This document shows positions 1 to 8,100 of a stretch of 64,000 bases of DNA, one piece after another. Made by a program: the position numbers and the translations under genes. This DNA comes from Acidobacteriota bacterium (GTDB taxonomy: Bacteria; Acidobacteriota; Aminicenantia; Aminicenantales; Saccharicenantaceae): NCBI GenBank assembly GCA_028749115.1, contig JAQURD010000002.1, positions 81,402 to 145,401 on the forward strand, read 5' to 3'. Numbering within the stretch: position 1 is the first letter of the stretch; every line of letters starts with the position of its first letter. The notes under the pieces are model-generated. The model had not been told where the DNA came from and searched no databases. It worked only from the letters and a program-made list of their open reading frames with translations.

Positions 1-137
1 TGGCCATTGTGCTGGAAGCGCTAAAGGGGCAGAAGTCGGTGGCTGAGATTTGCCGGGAACATCAGATCAGTCAAACCCTCTTCTACCGCTGGCGCGCCCG
101 GTACTATGCCGAATCCAAAGGCTGGCAAGTCAAATGA
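1..137 (+). mobile_element. IS3-family OrfA C-terminal fragment
   Basis: Reading from base 3, 44 codons are open up to a TGA at 135-137. The peptide contains EALKGQKSVAEICREH and QTLFYRWRARYY, the helix-turn-helix pattern of IS3-type transposase OrfA (HTH_Tnp_1 family). The 5' part lies outside the window. No OrfB follows; the next gene is unrelated. It therefore looks like a remnant of an insertion sequence, although an intact OrfA beyond the left edge cannot be excluded. Confidence 0.7.
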
Positions 138-261
138 CTGGCTTGATTAGCGTGGGGCCGAAGTCTCTCCCGAATTTGTGGGACGCAGAAAATAAGAGGC
201 CTCGATGATATAAGAGACGAGCGCAATAGGTTTATAAATTTTAGCTGAAAGAGGAATCAAA

Positions 262-1185
262 ATGCCTACAAATCCAATCAAAGAATTTATTCCCAGAGAA
301 ATTGAATCGCCTCAATTAAAGGCGGTTCTAAGTCAATTTTCAGCTTTTATAGATGAAACGATTAACTTTGGTTCTCATGTCTTTAAATGGGGAATTGAAA
401 ATATCAAAGGAGGGGATGAAAATATCCCTGTATTTCTTACTTATAGGCATATATTTGAGTTATTAGATTCAATATCTGTATTGATTAAAGAATCCTGTGT
501 GGAACCTTGCAAATCAATTTTAAGAGCTCTCTTCGAATCATTTCTCACATTTGAGTATATCCTAGAAAAGGATACCGAACAGAGAGGAAGAGATTATTTA
601 ATATGGTGCAGACATCGTGAGTTAAAATATTATAGACGCCATGACCCAACTGACATTTTATATAAAGAATATAATTCAAAAATAAAGAAAGATAAATTGT
701 TAAAAAATATGAAAAGGCTCATAATTCCTGACATAAAAGCTCAGATTGATTCTTTGAATATAATATTTAGCCTGCCATCTTATGCTGACTCTGAAAAGGA
801 ATATCAAAGAATGAGAAATCCGAAATGGTGGTTCAATATGCATAAAGGGCCTAATGACATTCAAACGCTAGCAACATATTTAGGATACGCTGCGTTTTAT
901 GATATTCTCTATCGTTTCTGGTCAGATTTTTTGCATGGTACAGACATAATGAGAGGAAAATTTTCTATTGATAAGCCTGGTGAAGTTGCGTTTACACAAC
1001 TGAGGCTTCCCACCGAAGCTCAATTTGTGACATTGATGTCAGTTAGTTTTGCATTATCAGTTATCAGAAATTTAATCAATCATTATGTTAAATCAAGAAA
1101 GCAAGAAATGAGAATTTGGTATTTGAAAGAAATTAGAGATAAATATTTGGAACTCGCCAAAATGAATCGAATTGAAGTCCGATAA
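262..1185 (+). CDS. DUF5677-like hypothetical protein, AT-rich accessory gene
   Basis: 307-aa, mostly helical soluble protein with no signal peptide. The pattern of an early helical segment (LLDSISVLIKE), 'CKSILRALFES' near residue 85 and a later 'FWSDFLHGT' near residue 217 resembles the DUF5677 family, whose function is unknown. The start is supported by AGAGGA about 8 bases upstream of the ATG. Codons are much richer in A and T than the neighbouring pilus and housekeeping genes, and the gene sits between an IS3 OrfA fragment and a broken tRNA, so recent acquisition is likely. Coding status is fairly sure; the family is a recollection, not a search result. Confidence 0.6.
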   Translation: MPTNPIKEFIPREIESPQLKAVLSQFSAFIDETINFGSHVFKWGIENIKGGDENIPVFLTYRHIFELLDSISVLIKESCVEPCKSILRALFESFLTFEYILEKDTEQRGRDYLIWCRHRELKYYRRHDPTDILYKEYNSKIKKDKLLKNMKRLIIPDIKAQIDSLNIIFSLPSYADSEKEYQRMRNPKWWFNMHKGPNDIQTLATYLGYAAFYDILYRFWSDFLHGTDIMRGKFSIDKPGEVAFTQLRLPTEAQFVTLMSVSFALSVIRNLINHYVKSRKQEMRIWYLKEIRDKYLELAKMNRIEVR

Positions 1186-1541
1186 AATCAATATGAATAA
1201 TGTTTCGAAAGAAAAATAATTGTTCCGTGAGTTTATGGGGTCTACAGGAAAGGCTATGGATCGAGGAAAGTAGTAACTAATGAATCCGCAGCCTATATTA
1301 TTTAATCCATTATCGCTATCGGAGGATAGCAGACATAGAAAATTAGCATGCTTTTTGGGAGCTGCTCCGCCTATCTCTTAAGGATATGTGAAAAAGAAGC
1401 AAATGTGGTGTCCAAATAGTGTCTACAAGACTCCTAAATCAGCCTAAAATTGCCCTTTAGAATCTAAAACAGAAACAATGGCAATTTCTATATAAATCAA
1501 TAATTTAGTTTGTTTTCAACAAGTTAGTTCGATTGTCCAAA
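1186..1541. other. Non-coding AT-rich stretch between accessory gene and broken tRNA
   Basis: No ORF with coding character on either strand. The stretch is AT-rich like the gene before it and probably belongs to the same foreign patch. It reaches directly into the position where the tRNA-Lys 3' half should be. No integrase gene or clear attachment repeat was seen. Confidence 0.5.
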
Positions 1542-1584
1542 ACGGATTAAGAGTCCGCTGCTCTACCAATTGAGCTAACGGGCC
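1542..1584 (-). pseudogene. tRNA-Lys(CTT) 5' half only
   Basis: Read on the minus strand from 1584: acceptor 5' strand GGCCCGT, D arm GCTC-AATTGGTA-GAGC, and anticodon arm GCGGA-CTCTTAA-TCCGT with anticodon CTT (Lys). After the anticodon stem the sequence no longer fits a tRNA: no T stem can be paired and the matching acceptor strand ACGGGCC plus CCA is absent. The 3' half has been lost or replaced at about base 1541. As it stands the gene cannot give a functional tRNA. Confidence 0.75.
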
Positions 1585-1641
1585 AAAAATTATTTTTAAG
1601 TTTAGTTTAGAGCCATTTAATTGTCAACAGAACGAATGGCC

Positions 1642-2874
1642 TCAACCAAAAATGTTCAGGAAAACAGTGATCAAAAGAGCATTAGTAAAATCAATAAAGA
1701 AGGCACCAACCATCGGCACGACCAGAAAAGCCCGGGGCGCTCGTCCAAATTTGTCCACCAGGACTTTCATATTGGCCATGGCGTTGGCCGTCGTCCCCAT
1801 CATGAAGCCGCAAAAGCCGCTGCTCATGACAGCCGATTCATAATCCCGCCCCATCAGTCTGAACACCGGCCCGAGACAAAGCAAGGCAATTAAGATGACC
1901 TGACCCACCAGAACAATGATCAGAGGCAGAACCAGACCGGCCAGTTCCCAGAGTTTGAGCGTCATCAGGGCTATAACCAGGAAAAGCGACAGCGAAACGT
2001 GGCCCAGGTCATCCATCGTCTTCTGGGAAAGCCCGATGAGGCCGGTCAGATCGTCCAGATTACGGATGATGGCTGCCACAAACATGGCCCCGATGTAAGC
2101 AGGAAGCGTAAAATGAAGGGCCGCAAAGCCCTGGCTCAGCCAGGACCCGATCCACATGACCACCAGGAGCACAACCGTATTTTTAAGGAGAATGTAGGCT
2201 TCCCTGTCTTCTCCAGATGGTGTAATCTCCTTAGGCTCAAGAACATTGGCTTCGACAATCTCATCGGCCGTGGCGACCTGGATAGCACGGGGCTTGGCGG
2301 CAGGCTTACGTAATTTGTATCGTTCAATCAAAAAAGTGCCAAGTGGCCCACCGATTAACCCGCCACTGATAATTCCAAACATGGCCGCAGCTACAGCAAT
2401 AGTAGCCGCCCCCGTCACTCCGGTCTTTTCAAAAAGCGGGGCAAAGGCCAGGCCGGTGGCCGGACCACCGGTCAGGGTCACTGAACCTGCCAGAACTCCG
2501 AACAGAGGCTTTAAACCCAGCAGCACAGCCAGGCCCACACCCAGAACATTCTGGAAAATAGCGGCCACCGTGGCAATGATAAAAAAAAGCAAAACCTGAG
2601 GGCCTCCCACTTTGAGAAGCCGCAGACTGGCTCCGAAACCAATGGTGGTAAAAAAAGCAATCATCAGAGGATCTCGAAGGGTCGTATCAAAAGTAAACAG
2701 GCTAAGTCCATAATTGCGGGCGATAAGAGCGGCGAAAGCCACCAATAAGCCTCCAACCACAGGTGCAGGAATGTTATACCGCGACAGAGGCTTGATCCAG
2801 CGGCAAAGTCCATAGCCGAGAAAGAGGATGATACCGGCAAAGGCCACTGTATTGATGAGGTTTAGGTTCAACAT
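1642..2874 (-). CDS. gltS: Sodium/glutamate symporter (GltS family)
   Basis: 410 aa, the usual GltS length, with about ten hydrophobic segments. Two glycine-rich re-entrant-type stretches typical of the family are visible: GSVTLTGGPATGLAF in the first half and GFCGFMMGTTANAMAN in the second. Expected role is Na+-coupled uptake of glutamate across the inner membrane. It is the second gene of a two-gene minus-strand operon, starting 3 bases after the APC permease stop. Stop is TGA at 1642-1644. This fits the peptide and amino-acid theme of the window. Confidence 0.88.
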   Translation of the reverse strand: MLNLNLINTVAFAGIILFLGYGLCRWIKPLSRYNIPAPVVGGLLVAFAALIARNYGLSLFTFDTTLRDPLMIAFFTTIGFGASLRLLKVGGPQVLLFFIIATVAAIFQNVLGVGLAVLLGLKPLFGVLAGSVTLTGGPATGLAFAPLFEKTGVTGAATIAVAAAMFGIISGGLIGGPLGTFLIERYKLRKPAAKPRAIQVATADEIVEANVLEPKEITPSGEDREAYILLKNTVVLLVVMWIGSWLSQGFAALHFTLPAYIGAMFVAAIIRNLDDLTGLIGLSQKTMDDLGHVSLSLFLVIALMTLKLWELAGLVLPLIIVLVGQVILIALLCLGPVFRLMGRDYESAVMSSGFCGFMMGTTANAMANMKVLVDKFGRAPRAFLVVPMVGAFFIDFTNALLITVFLNIFG

Positions 2875-2877
2875 GGT

Positions 2878-4266
2878 TTATCCTTTGTTATAGACTGAGT
2901 CAGCCGAGGTCCTTGATCGTCGTTTCCAGATAAGGTAGGCGGGGATACCGAGCACTATCAACGCTAAGCTGGCAAACGAGATCCAGAAGGTACGGATAAG
3001 CGAATTAACCGTCAGAAAAATGGAAGACAGGATAAAGAGGATTGGGGTGACGGGATACCCCCACGTCTTGTAGGGCCGTGCATGATCAGGGAGTTTCCGA
3101 CGAAGTATCATCACTCCTAAAACCGTCAGGCCCATGAAGATCCAGAAGCCGAAAATGACATAAGAATAGAGTTGTTCAAAGGTGCCACTGAGGCTGAGCA
3201 GGGAGGCCCAAACTGCCAGGATGATGATCGAGACATGAGGTGTCCGGTAGTTAGGATGAACCCTGGCTACGGCCTTAAAGAAGATTCCGTCTTTAGCCAT
3301 GGCGTAAAAAACCCTGGGTGCAGTCAGGAGATGACCATTTATGGTTCCGGTCATCGACAGCAGGATGATGAGGGTGATGAGGGAGGCCCCGATTGGCCCG
3401 ACAGCCGCTTCCATTACATCGCCGGCTATCCGGGTCGATTTAGCCATCCTGGCAGCCGGGAAAACATAGAGATAGGCAAGATTGGCCACGAGGTAAAGAA
3501 AGATAACCGATAAAGTGCCGATGAAGAGTCCCAGTGGCAGGTTTTTTTGCGGGTTCTTAATCTCCCCGGCGCAATAGGTACTTGTTTCCCACCCTTTATA
3601 GGCCCAGAGAGCTGAAACCAGGGCCACCCCAAAGGCGCCCAGTAGCCCGCCACTCACCGGGGCCGCATTCTCAGTGGAAAAGAAGTTACTTGTCGACCCT
3701 TTAGCAAACAGGAAAATAACAACGCACATGCCAATCAAGGCGACAAATTTTATGCTCGTCAGAAAGTTGGTCACCAGGGCACCCTTTTTGACACCCAGGT
3801 AATTTACAGCCGCCAGAATCGCAATGAGGGAAATAGCCACTACTTTGGTCTGAAGGCCATTTATTTTTACGAAATACGGCAGATATTTGGAGGAGAATCC
3901 AACCGCCAGGGTGGCGATCGTACCGGCTTCAACGATCAGGAACAGAGTCCAGCCAAAGAGGAAAGCAATAAGTGACCCATAGGCTTCACGGAGATAGATA
4001 TAAATCCCGCCGGCCTGGGAATACATGGCTGACAACTCGGCTATAGCCAGTGCCCCAAAAAAGCTCAGGATACCCCCTATAATCCAGACAGCCAGCATCA
4101 GTTTCGGTGTTCCAACAGTAGCCGCAATGTTAGAAGGATTGATAAAAATTCCAGAACCAATCATAGCCCCGATGACAATACCAACAATACTGAACAGGCC
4201 CAGAGCCCGTTGCAGCTCAGGAGTCTTCGGAGCGGCAGGAGGAACTGAAGCATCATTATTTTGCAT
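2878..4266 (-). CDS. APC-family amino acid permease
   Basis: 462 aa with about twelve hydrophobic segments. The N-terminal motif GIVIGAMIGSGIFINP is the substrate-binding unwound helix 1 of the APC superfamily, followed by AELSAMYSQAGGIYIYL. It resembles LAT/SteT-like amino acid exchangers more than cationic amino acid transporters, but the substrate cannot be told from sequence. First gene of an operon with gltS. The start ATG at 4264-4266 has only a weak ribosome-binding site. Confidence 0.85.
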   Translation of the reverse strand: MQNNDASVPPAAPKTPELQRALGLFSIVGIVIGAMIGSGIFINPSNIAATVGTPKLMLAVWIIGGILSFFGALAIAELSAMYSQAGGIYIYLREAYGSLIAFLFGWTLFLIVEAGTIATLAVGFSSKYLPYFVKINGLQTKVVAISLIAILAAVNYLGVKKGALVTNFLTSIKFVALIGMCVVIFLFAKGSTSNFFSTENAAPVSGGLLGAFGVALVSALWAYKGWETSTYCAGEIKNPQKNLPLGLFIGTLSVIFLYLVANLAYLYVFPAARMAKSTRIAGDVMEAAVGPIGASLITLIILLSMTGTINGHLLTAPRVFYAMAKDGIFFKAVARVHPNYRTPHVSIIILAVWASLLSLSGTFEQLYSYVIFGFWIFMGLTVLGVMILRRKLPDHARPYKTWGYPVTPILFILSSIFLTVNSLIRTFWISFASLALIVLGIPAYLIWKRRSRTSADSVYNKG

Positions 4267-4344
4267 TCGCTTATTATAAATTTATCGTCAATGAATTTAA
4301 ATTAATTTAAAGAAATTTTAAGTAGATTAGAACGAATAAATTAA

Positions 4345-4375
4345 TTGCTGAATTTTTTGCTTTAATCAGTATAAT
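4345..4375 (+). promoter_or_regulatory. Possible promoter of the DPP-IV gene
   Basis: TTGCTG at 4345-4350 and a perfect TATAAT at 4370-4375, with a 19-base spacer, about 40 bases before the DPP-IV-like start. The spacer is longer than ideal, so this rests mainly on the -10 match in a 147-base divergent intergenic region. Confidence 0.35.
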
Positions 4376-4413
4376 CATCATCTTAAGGTAATAATCTTTA
4401 ATCTGGAGGAAAG

Positions 4414-6531
4414 ATGCTCAAAACAATTAAACAAAGTCAGAAGAATCTTAGATCCGGGATAATTCTGGCTGGCTTGCTGTTTTTCTTACAGCTGGCTTTC
4501 CTGCCTTCACTACTCCTTTCTCAAGACAGGCTTAAAACTTACCCCAATTATGATCGCTACGAAAAGTTGATGAAAGAAATGCGCGAGGTAGCCAAGCTCG
4601 GCTCTGTCCGGGTTACCTGGAAAGATGGGGGTCAAGCTCTGGAATTTGTCCGGGATGGTCAGCAATGGCGTTATGACCTCAAAACCAGAAAACTGGTTAA
4701 AACCGGCGAGGCCAAGGAACAGCCGCCGATGGGTTTTGGCCGGCGGGCAGGAATGCCTGAACGCGGCCGTCAATTTGCCAGTGCCGAATCACCTGATAAA
4801 AAATATAAAGCTGTCTATCACGATCGCAATCTTTACCTGGTTGATCAGACCACAAAGGAAGAAATAGCTATAACAACGGATGGCTCAGATCAGACGAGAG
4901 TTAAGTACGGTACGGCTTCCTGGGTTTATGGCGAAGAACTGGATCAGACAACTGCCATGTGGTGGTCACCTGACAGTCAACAAATTGCCTTTTACCGGTT
5001 TGACGAAAAGGAAGTGCCCGATTACTACCTGCAGCTAGACCAGACCAAGCTTTACAGCAAGATGGACATTGAGCCTTACCCTAAATCCGGCCAGCCCAAT
5101 CCAGTGGTTGACCTGTTGGTTTATGACCTGAGGAACAAAAAGGTAACGAACCTTGATGTCCGTCAGGGACAACCCTTTTCCAATGAAGTCGTCGGTCACT
5201 ATATCTACGGGATCAACTGGACGAAAGATGGCCGAGAGCTTCTTTTCTTCCGGGCAAACCGCCGGCAGAACATAACTGAACTGGCGGCAGCTAATCCGGC
5301 CACCGGAGAAACCCGTCTGGTTGTCCGTGAAGAATGGCCAACTGGCTGGGCAGAGAATTCTCCTTCCATTACCTGGCTCAAAGACGGCCGGCGTTTTATC
5401 CTGGTTTCAGAAAGAACTGGCTTCAAAAATCTTTATCTTTATGATTTGAGCGGAAAACTGCTGGTCACCCTGACCAGCAATCCATTTGAAGTGGTCAACG
5501 TTTTAGCCGTGGATGAGAAATCGAGCCTGGTTTATTATACAGCCAGAAGCGGCGATAATCCGATGAAGATCCAGCTTCACCGCGTGCCGCTTACCGGCAA
5601 AAATGACCAGCGGCTAACCGATCCGGCCTTTAACCATACCATAGATATTTCTCCTGACTGCAAATACTATGTTGACATTGCCCAGACTCATGATACTCCA
5701 CCGGTGACCAGGCTTTACACGATTGGAGGTAAATTAGTTGCTGAACTGGCTAAATCTGATCTCAGCCGGTTTGAAGCTCTCGGGTTAAAGAAAACTGAAT
5801 TATTTACCTTCAAAGCTGCGGATGGGCAGACAGATTTGTATGGCTTACTTCAATTCCCTTCTAATTTTGATCCCGGTCAGAAATATCCATTGCTGGTCAG
5901 TGTCTATGCCGGGCCAGCTACAAATGGTGCCAGAGAGACATTTGTACCTCCGGCTCCAATTACCGAATTTGGTTTCCTGGTAGCCAGCCTTGATACTCGG
6001 GGCGCCGGTGGGCGGGGGAAAAAATTCCTAGATACTATTTACCAGAAGCTCGGAACATTAGAAATTGATGACCAGGCAGCCGGGGTCAAAGCCCTGAGTG
6101 AAAGGCCTTATGTCGATGGCAGCAGAGTTGGCATTTTTGGAACTTCCTATGGAGGCTATGCTTCCATTATGGCGATTTTGCGCCATCCTGATATCTTTGC
6201 TGCTGCCAGTGCTTCTTCTCCAGTTACCGGTTGGGAAAATTATGATAATATTTACACCGAGCGGCACATGTGGCTACCAGAGGAAAATAAGGAAGGTTAT
6301 AAAAATGGCAATGCCCTGACCTACATAAATAATCTTAAAGGCCGGTTGATGATTTATTATGGCACAGCTGATAATAATGTTCATCCGAATAATACCATGC
6401 AGTTAATTCAATCTCTGCAGAAAGCCGGGAAAAGTTTCGAAGTTCAGGTCGGGCCAGACCTGGGTCATACGAGTATCCGTCAGGACCGGATGATGGAATT
6501 TTTTATTGAAAATCTAATTCTTAATAGATAA
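4414..6531 (+). CDS. Dipeptidyl peptidase IV-like serine peptidase (S9B), exported
   Basis: 705 aa. An N-terminal hydrophobic stretch (residues 16-36) is a signal peptide, so it should act in the periplasm or outside. A beta-propeller follows, containing GEELDQTTAMWWSPD, the DPP-IV glutamate motif that binds the substrate N-terminus. The C-terminal alpha/beta-hydrolase has GTSYGGY with nucleophile Ser578, Asp653 in TADNNVH and His685 in GHTSIRQ, so the triad is complete. Expected to release N-terminal dipeptides, often Xaa-Pro. The start is supported by a GGAGG element just upstream. It stands alone, divergent from the transporter operon. Confidence 0.9.
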   Translation: MLKTIKQSQKNLRSGIILAGLLFFLQLAFLPSLLLSQDRLKTYPNYDRYEKLMKEMREVAKLGSVRVTWKDGGQALEFVRDGQQWRYDLKTRKLVKTGEAKEQPPMGFGRRAGMPERGRQFASAESPDKKYKAVYHDRNLYLVDQTTKEEIAITTDGSDQTRVKYGTASWVYGEELDQTTAMWWSPDSQQIAFYRFDEKEVPDYYLQLDQTKLYSKMDIEPYPKSGQPNPVVDLLVYDLRNKKVTNLDVRQGQPFSNEVVGHYIYGINWTKDGRELLFFRANRRQNITELAAANPATGETRLVVREEWPTGWAENSPSITWLKDGRRFILVSERTGFKNLYLYDLSGKLLVTLTSNPFEVVNVLAVDEKSSLVYYTARSGDNPMKIQLHRVPLTGKNDQRLTDPAFNHTIDISPDCKYYVDIAQTHDTPPVTRLYTIGGKLVAELAKSDLSRFEALGLKKTELFTFKAADGQTDLYGLLQFPSNFDPGQKYPLLVSVYAGPATNGARETFVPPAPITEFGFLVASLDTRGAGGRGKKFLDTIYQKLGTLEIDDQAAGVKALSERPYVDGSRVGIFGTSYGGYASIMAILRHPDIFAAASASSPVTGWENYDNIYTERHMWLPEENKEGYKNGNALTYINNLKGRLMIYYGTADNNVHPNNTMQLIQSLQKAGKSFEVQVGPDLGHTSIRQDRMMEFFIENLILNR

Positions 6532-6582
6532 AAGATAGATAAAAGCGGGCCAAAGTAATTACATCGGATATCGGATAATAGT

Positions 6583-6852
6583 TTAATCTGGGAAGCCAGT
6601 GCCAGAGTATCCGTGAAGCTCCGGTAGCAGAAGTAAAACCAAAGTCCTGGAGGGAGCTATTAGTTCCTTTCTAACACTTACTTTGTCTTCCGTCTCTCCT
6701 TCCCAGCTTTTAGCCCGTGGTCGGGAAGAGATATCCCTCTGGACTGCCTTCAAAAGAGTCGATCTTACCGGCGGGGGATCGGCAGGAATGGTTCCTGACG
6801 ATCCAGGGCTGGCTAAAACCAGGATTCTGGCCTTACCCCATATGAAAATCAC
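6583..6852 (-). CDS. Doubtful 89-codon ORF in the DPP-IV/pilin intergenic region
   Basis: Open from a GTG at 6850-6852, preceded by a G-rich stretch, to a TAA near 6583. The peptide is rich in Arg, Pro and Ser (SSRPRAKSWEGETEDK in the middle) and is not recognised. The opposite strand is also open for about 75 codons over the same bases. It may be a decayed gene or a repeat element rather than a working gene. Confidence 0.25.
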   Translation of the reverse strand: MIFIWGKARILVLASPGSSGTIPADPPPVRSTLLKAVQRDISSRPRAKSWEGETEDKVSVRKELIAPSRTLVLLLLPELHGYSGTGFPD

Positions 6853-6876
6853 CCCTTAAATCACCCCCGGTGACCA

Positions 6877-6920
6877 TTGCCTCCTGGGGCTCAGGTTCAT
6901 AATCTGCTAATAGGAGGCAA
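6877..6920. repeat. 9-bp perfect inverted repeat upstream of the pilin operon
   Basis: TTGCCTCCT at 6877-6885 and AGGAGGCAA at 6912-6920 are exact reverse complements around a 26-base loop. A smaller hairpin GTCT-ATCC-AGAC follows at 6922-6933. No T-run follows, so it is not a standard terminator. It lies just before the putative pilin promoter, so it may be an operator or part of a structured RNA from further upstream. Confidence 0.5.
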
Positions 6921-6958
6921 AGTCTATCCAGACAAAAGTGTAAAACATATTAATCTTC

Positions 6959-6988
6959 TTGCATTTTGATTAATAATTAGGGTAAAAT
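6959..6988 (+). promoter_or_regulatory. Possible sigma-70-type promoter of the pilin operon
   Basis: TTGCAT at 6959-6964 and TAAAAT at 6983-6988, spacing 18, about 30 bases before the first pilin-like start codon. It is the only reasonable -35/-10 pair I see upstream of the operon. Confidence 0.4.
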
Positions 6989-7017
6989 TAAAAAAATGAT
7001 GGACCAGGGATAAATGA

Positions 7018-7530
7018 ATGAAGGTTAAAGGGTTTACTTTTATCGAGATTATTGTTGTTCTGGGAATAATGGGGATAATCCTGGCCGCTTCCTATCCAAG
7101 TATTCTCAATATGCTGGAGGTAAGAGCTCTGGACAGTTCAGCCAGGGAACTATTGACCGCACTGGAAGCAGCTCGTTATACAGCCGTCAATGATAAGGTC
7201 AACTGCCGGGTTCGCTTTTTCCAGCAAAATAGCCAGTGGCGATACCTGGTTGAGGTCGAGCAAGCCAGCATCACCGGAGGAGCTTATACCTGGCAGCCCG
7301 CCCGCAAGTCTATAACTCAGACTTTGCCGCCGAAGTTCAATCCTCAAATACAGGTTCAAACTATCGTCTTTTCCCCCTTAGGACTGGTGAGTAATTATAA
7401 TTTTACCACTCCTCAAAATTTTCAGATTATTCTGCAAAGCGACAAGCTGCAGAGATTAGGACAGGATAATCAAAGAATCATTACAATTTATGCTGGCGGC
7501 TCTATTGGCTACAAAAAGGCCAGGGCTTAG
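7018..7530 (+). CDS. Type IV minor pilin / pseudopilin, FimT-GspH-like
   Basis: 170 aa. The N-terminus has the class III prepilin signal: basic residues, then KGFTFIEIIVVLG with cleavage expected between Gly and Phe, Glu at mature position 5 and a hydrophobic helix. The region RALDSSARELLTALEAARYTAV matches the GspH/FimT pattern. It should be processed by a PilD-type peptidase (not in this window) and act in the inner-membrane priming or tip complex of a type IV pilus. First gene of a five- or six-gene operon ending in pilY1. Confidence 0.85.
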   Translation: MKVKGFTFIEIIVVLGIMGIILAASYPSILNMLEVRALDSSARELLTALEAARYTAVNDKVNCRVRFFQQNSQWRYLVEVEQASITGGAYTWQPARKSITQTLPPKFNPQIQVQTIVFSPLGLVSNYNFTTPQNFQIILQSDKLQRLGQDNQRIITIYAGGSIGYKKARA

Positions 7531-7543
7531 AGGAGCAATCATC

Positions 7544-8065
7544 ATGAGGCAAATGTGTCTAACCTGGTTATCAGACAAAAAGAGCTGGCCGGAGAAAAAG
7601 CCTATATTCATTAACCGCCGGAATAGTAAAAATCTTAAAGGCTTCACTTTGATCGAAGTCATCGTCAGCCTGGCTCTGGTTACCGTGGTTTTTGTCAGCT
7701 TAGCCCAGCTTTTTACCATCAGCATTATGCAGAATGTCAGGTCGAACGAAATCAGTAATGCTATATTTTTAGCCCAGCAGCAGATTGATTTTCTGAGAAC
7801 ATTAACCTCAGATGAGCTAAATAATTTTCCAGGTGAGATTACTGGAGCCAGTGATGATGAAAAAATAGATATTAACAGCGACGGGACAATAGATTTCAGA
7901 AGGCTTACCAGGGTTCAACCATTGGCTACCATGGCTAATGCCGGTTTCGATGTTCTCATTATGGTTTTTCCTCCAGCTTATCAGGATACAACCGCCGAGA
8001 GTTTGGTAGCTAATCCAGAAAATTATAAGGTCCGGGCCTACATTCATACGATTATTACACGTTAA
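7544..8065 (+). CDS. Type IV minor pilin, PilV-like
   Basis: 173 aa from the ATG at 7544, chosen because AGGAG at 7531-7535 lies 8 bases upstream; an upstream in-frame ATG at 7490 would overlap the previous gene and lacks such a site. The prepilin motif KGFTLIEVIVSLALV begins about 28 residues in, an unusually long leader, followed by QNVRSNEISNAIFLAQQQIDFLR, as in PilV/GspI-type pilins. Second gene of the pilus operon, 13 bases after the first. Expected in the pilus tip or priming complex. Confidence 0.82.
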   Translation: MRQMCLTWLSDKKSWPEKKPIFINRRNSKNLKGFTLIEVIVSLALVTVVFVSLAQLFTISIMQNVRSNEISNAIFLAQQQIDFLRTLTSDELNNFPGEITGASDDEKIDINSDGTIDFRRLTRVQPLATMANAGFDVLIMVFPPAYQDTTAESLVANPENYKVRAYIHTIITR

Positions 8066-8100
8066 GAAGGCTAAACTGATGCCTGAATAACAGGTGAAAA

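Noticed and set aside
1500..1584. Split tRNA or intron-containing tRNA-Lys
   Set aside because: The break is after the anticodon stem, no 3' half is found within several hundred bases downstream, and no group I intron or splice motif is seen.
1621..2599. Several plus-strand ORFs opposite gltS
   Set aside because: They are the antisense of a clear membrane transporter gene and have biased, non-protein-like composition.
6870..6940. c-di-GMP riboswitch upstream of the pilin operon
   Set aside because: The words AGGCAAAG and nearby hairpins recall GEMM-I, but the GGCAAACC and GAAA-tetraloop parts are missing, so the consensus is not met.
7490..7543. Longer start for the PilV-like pilin
   Set aside because: It would overlap the upstream gene and lacks a ribosome-binding site, while ATG 7544 has AGGAG at the right distance.
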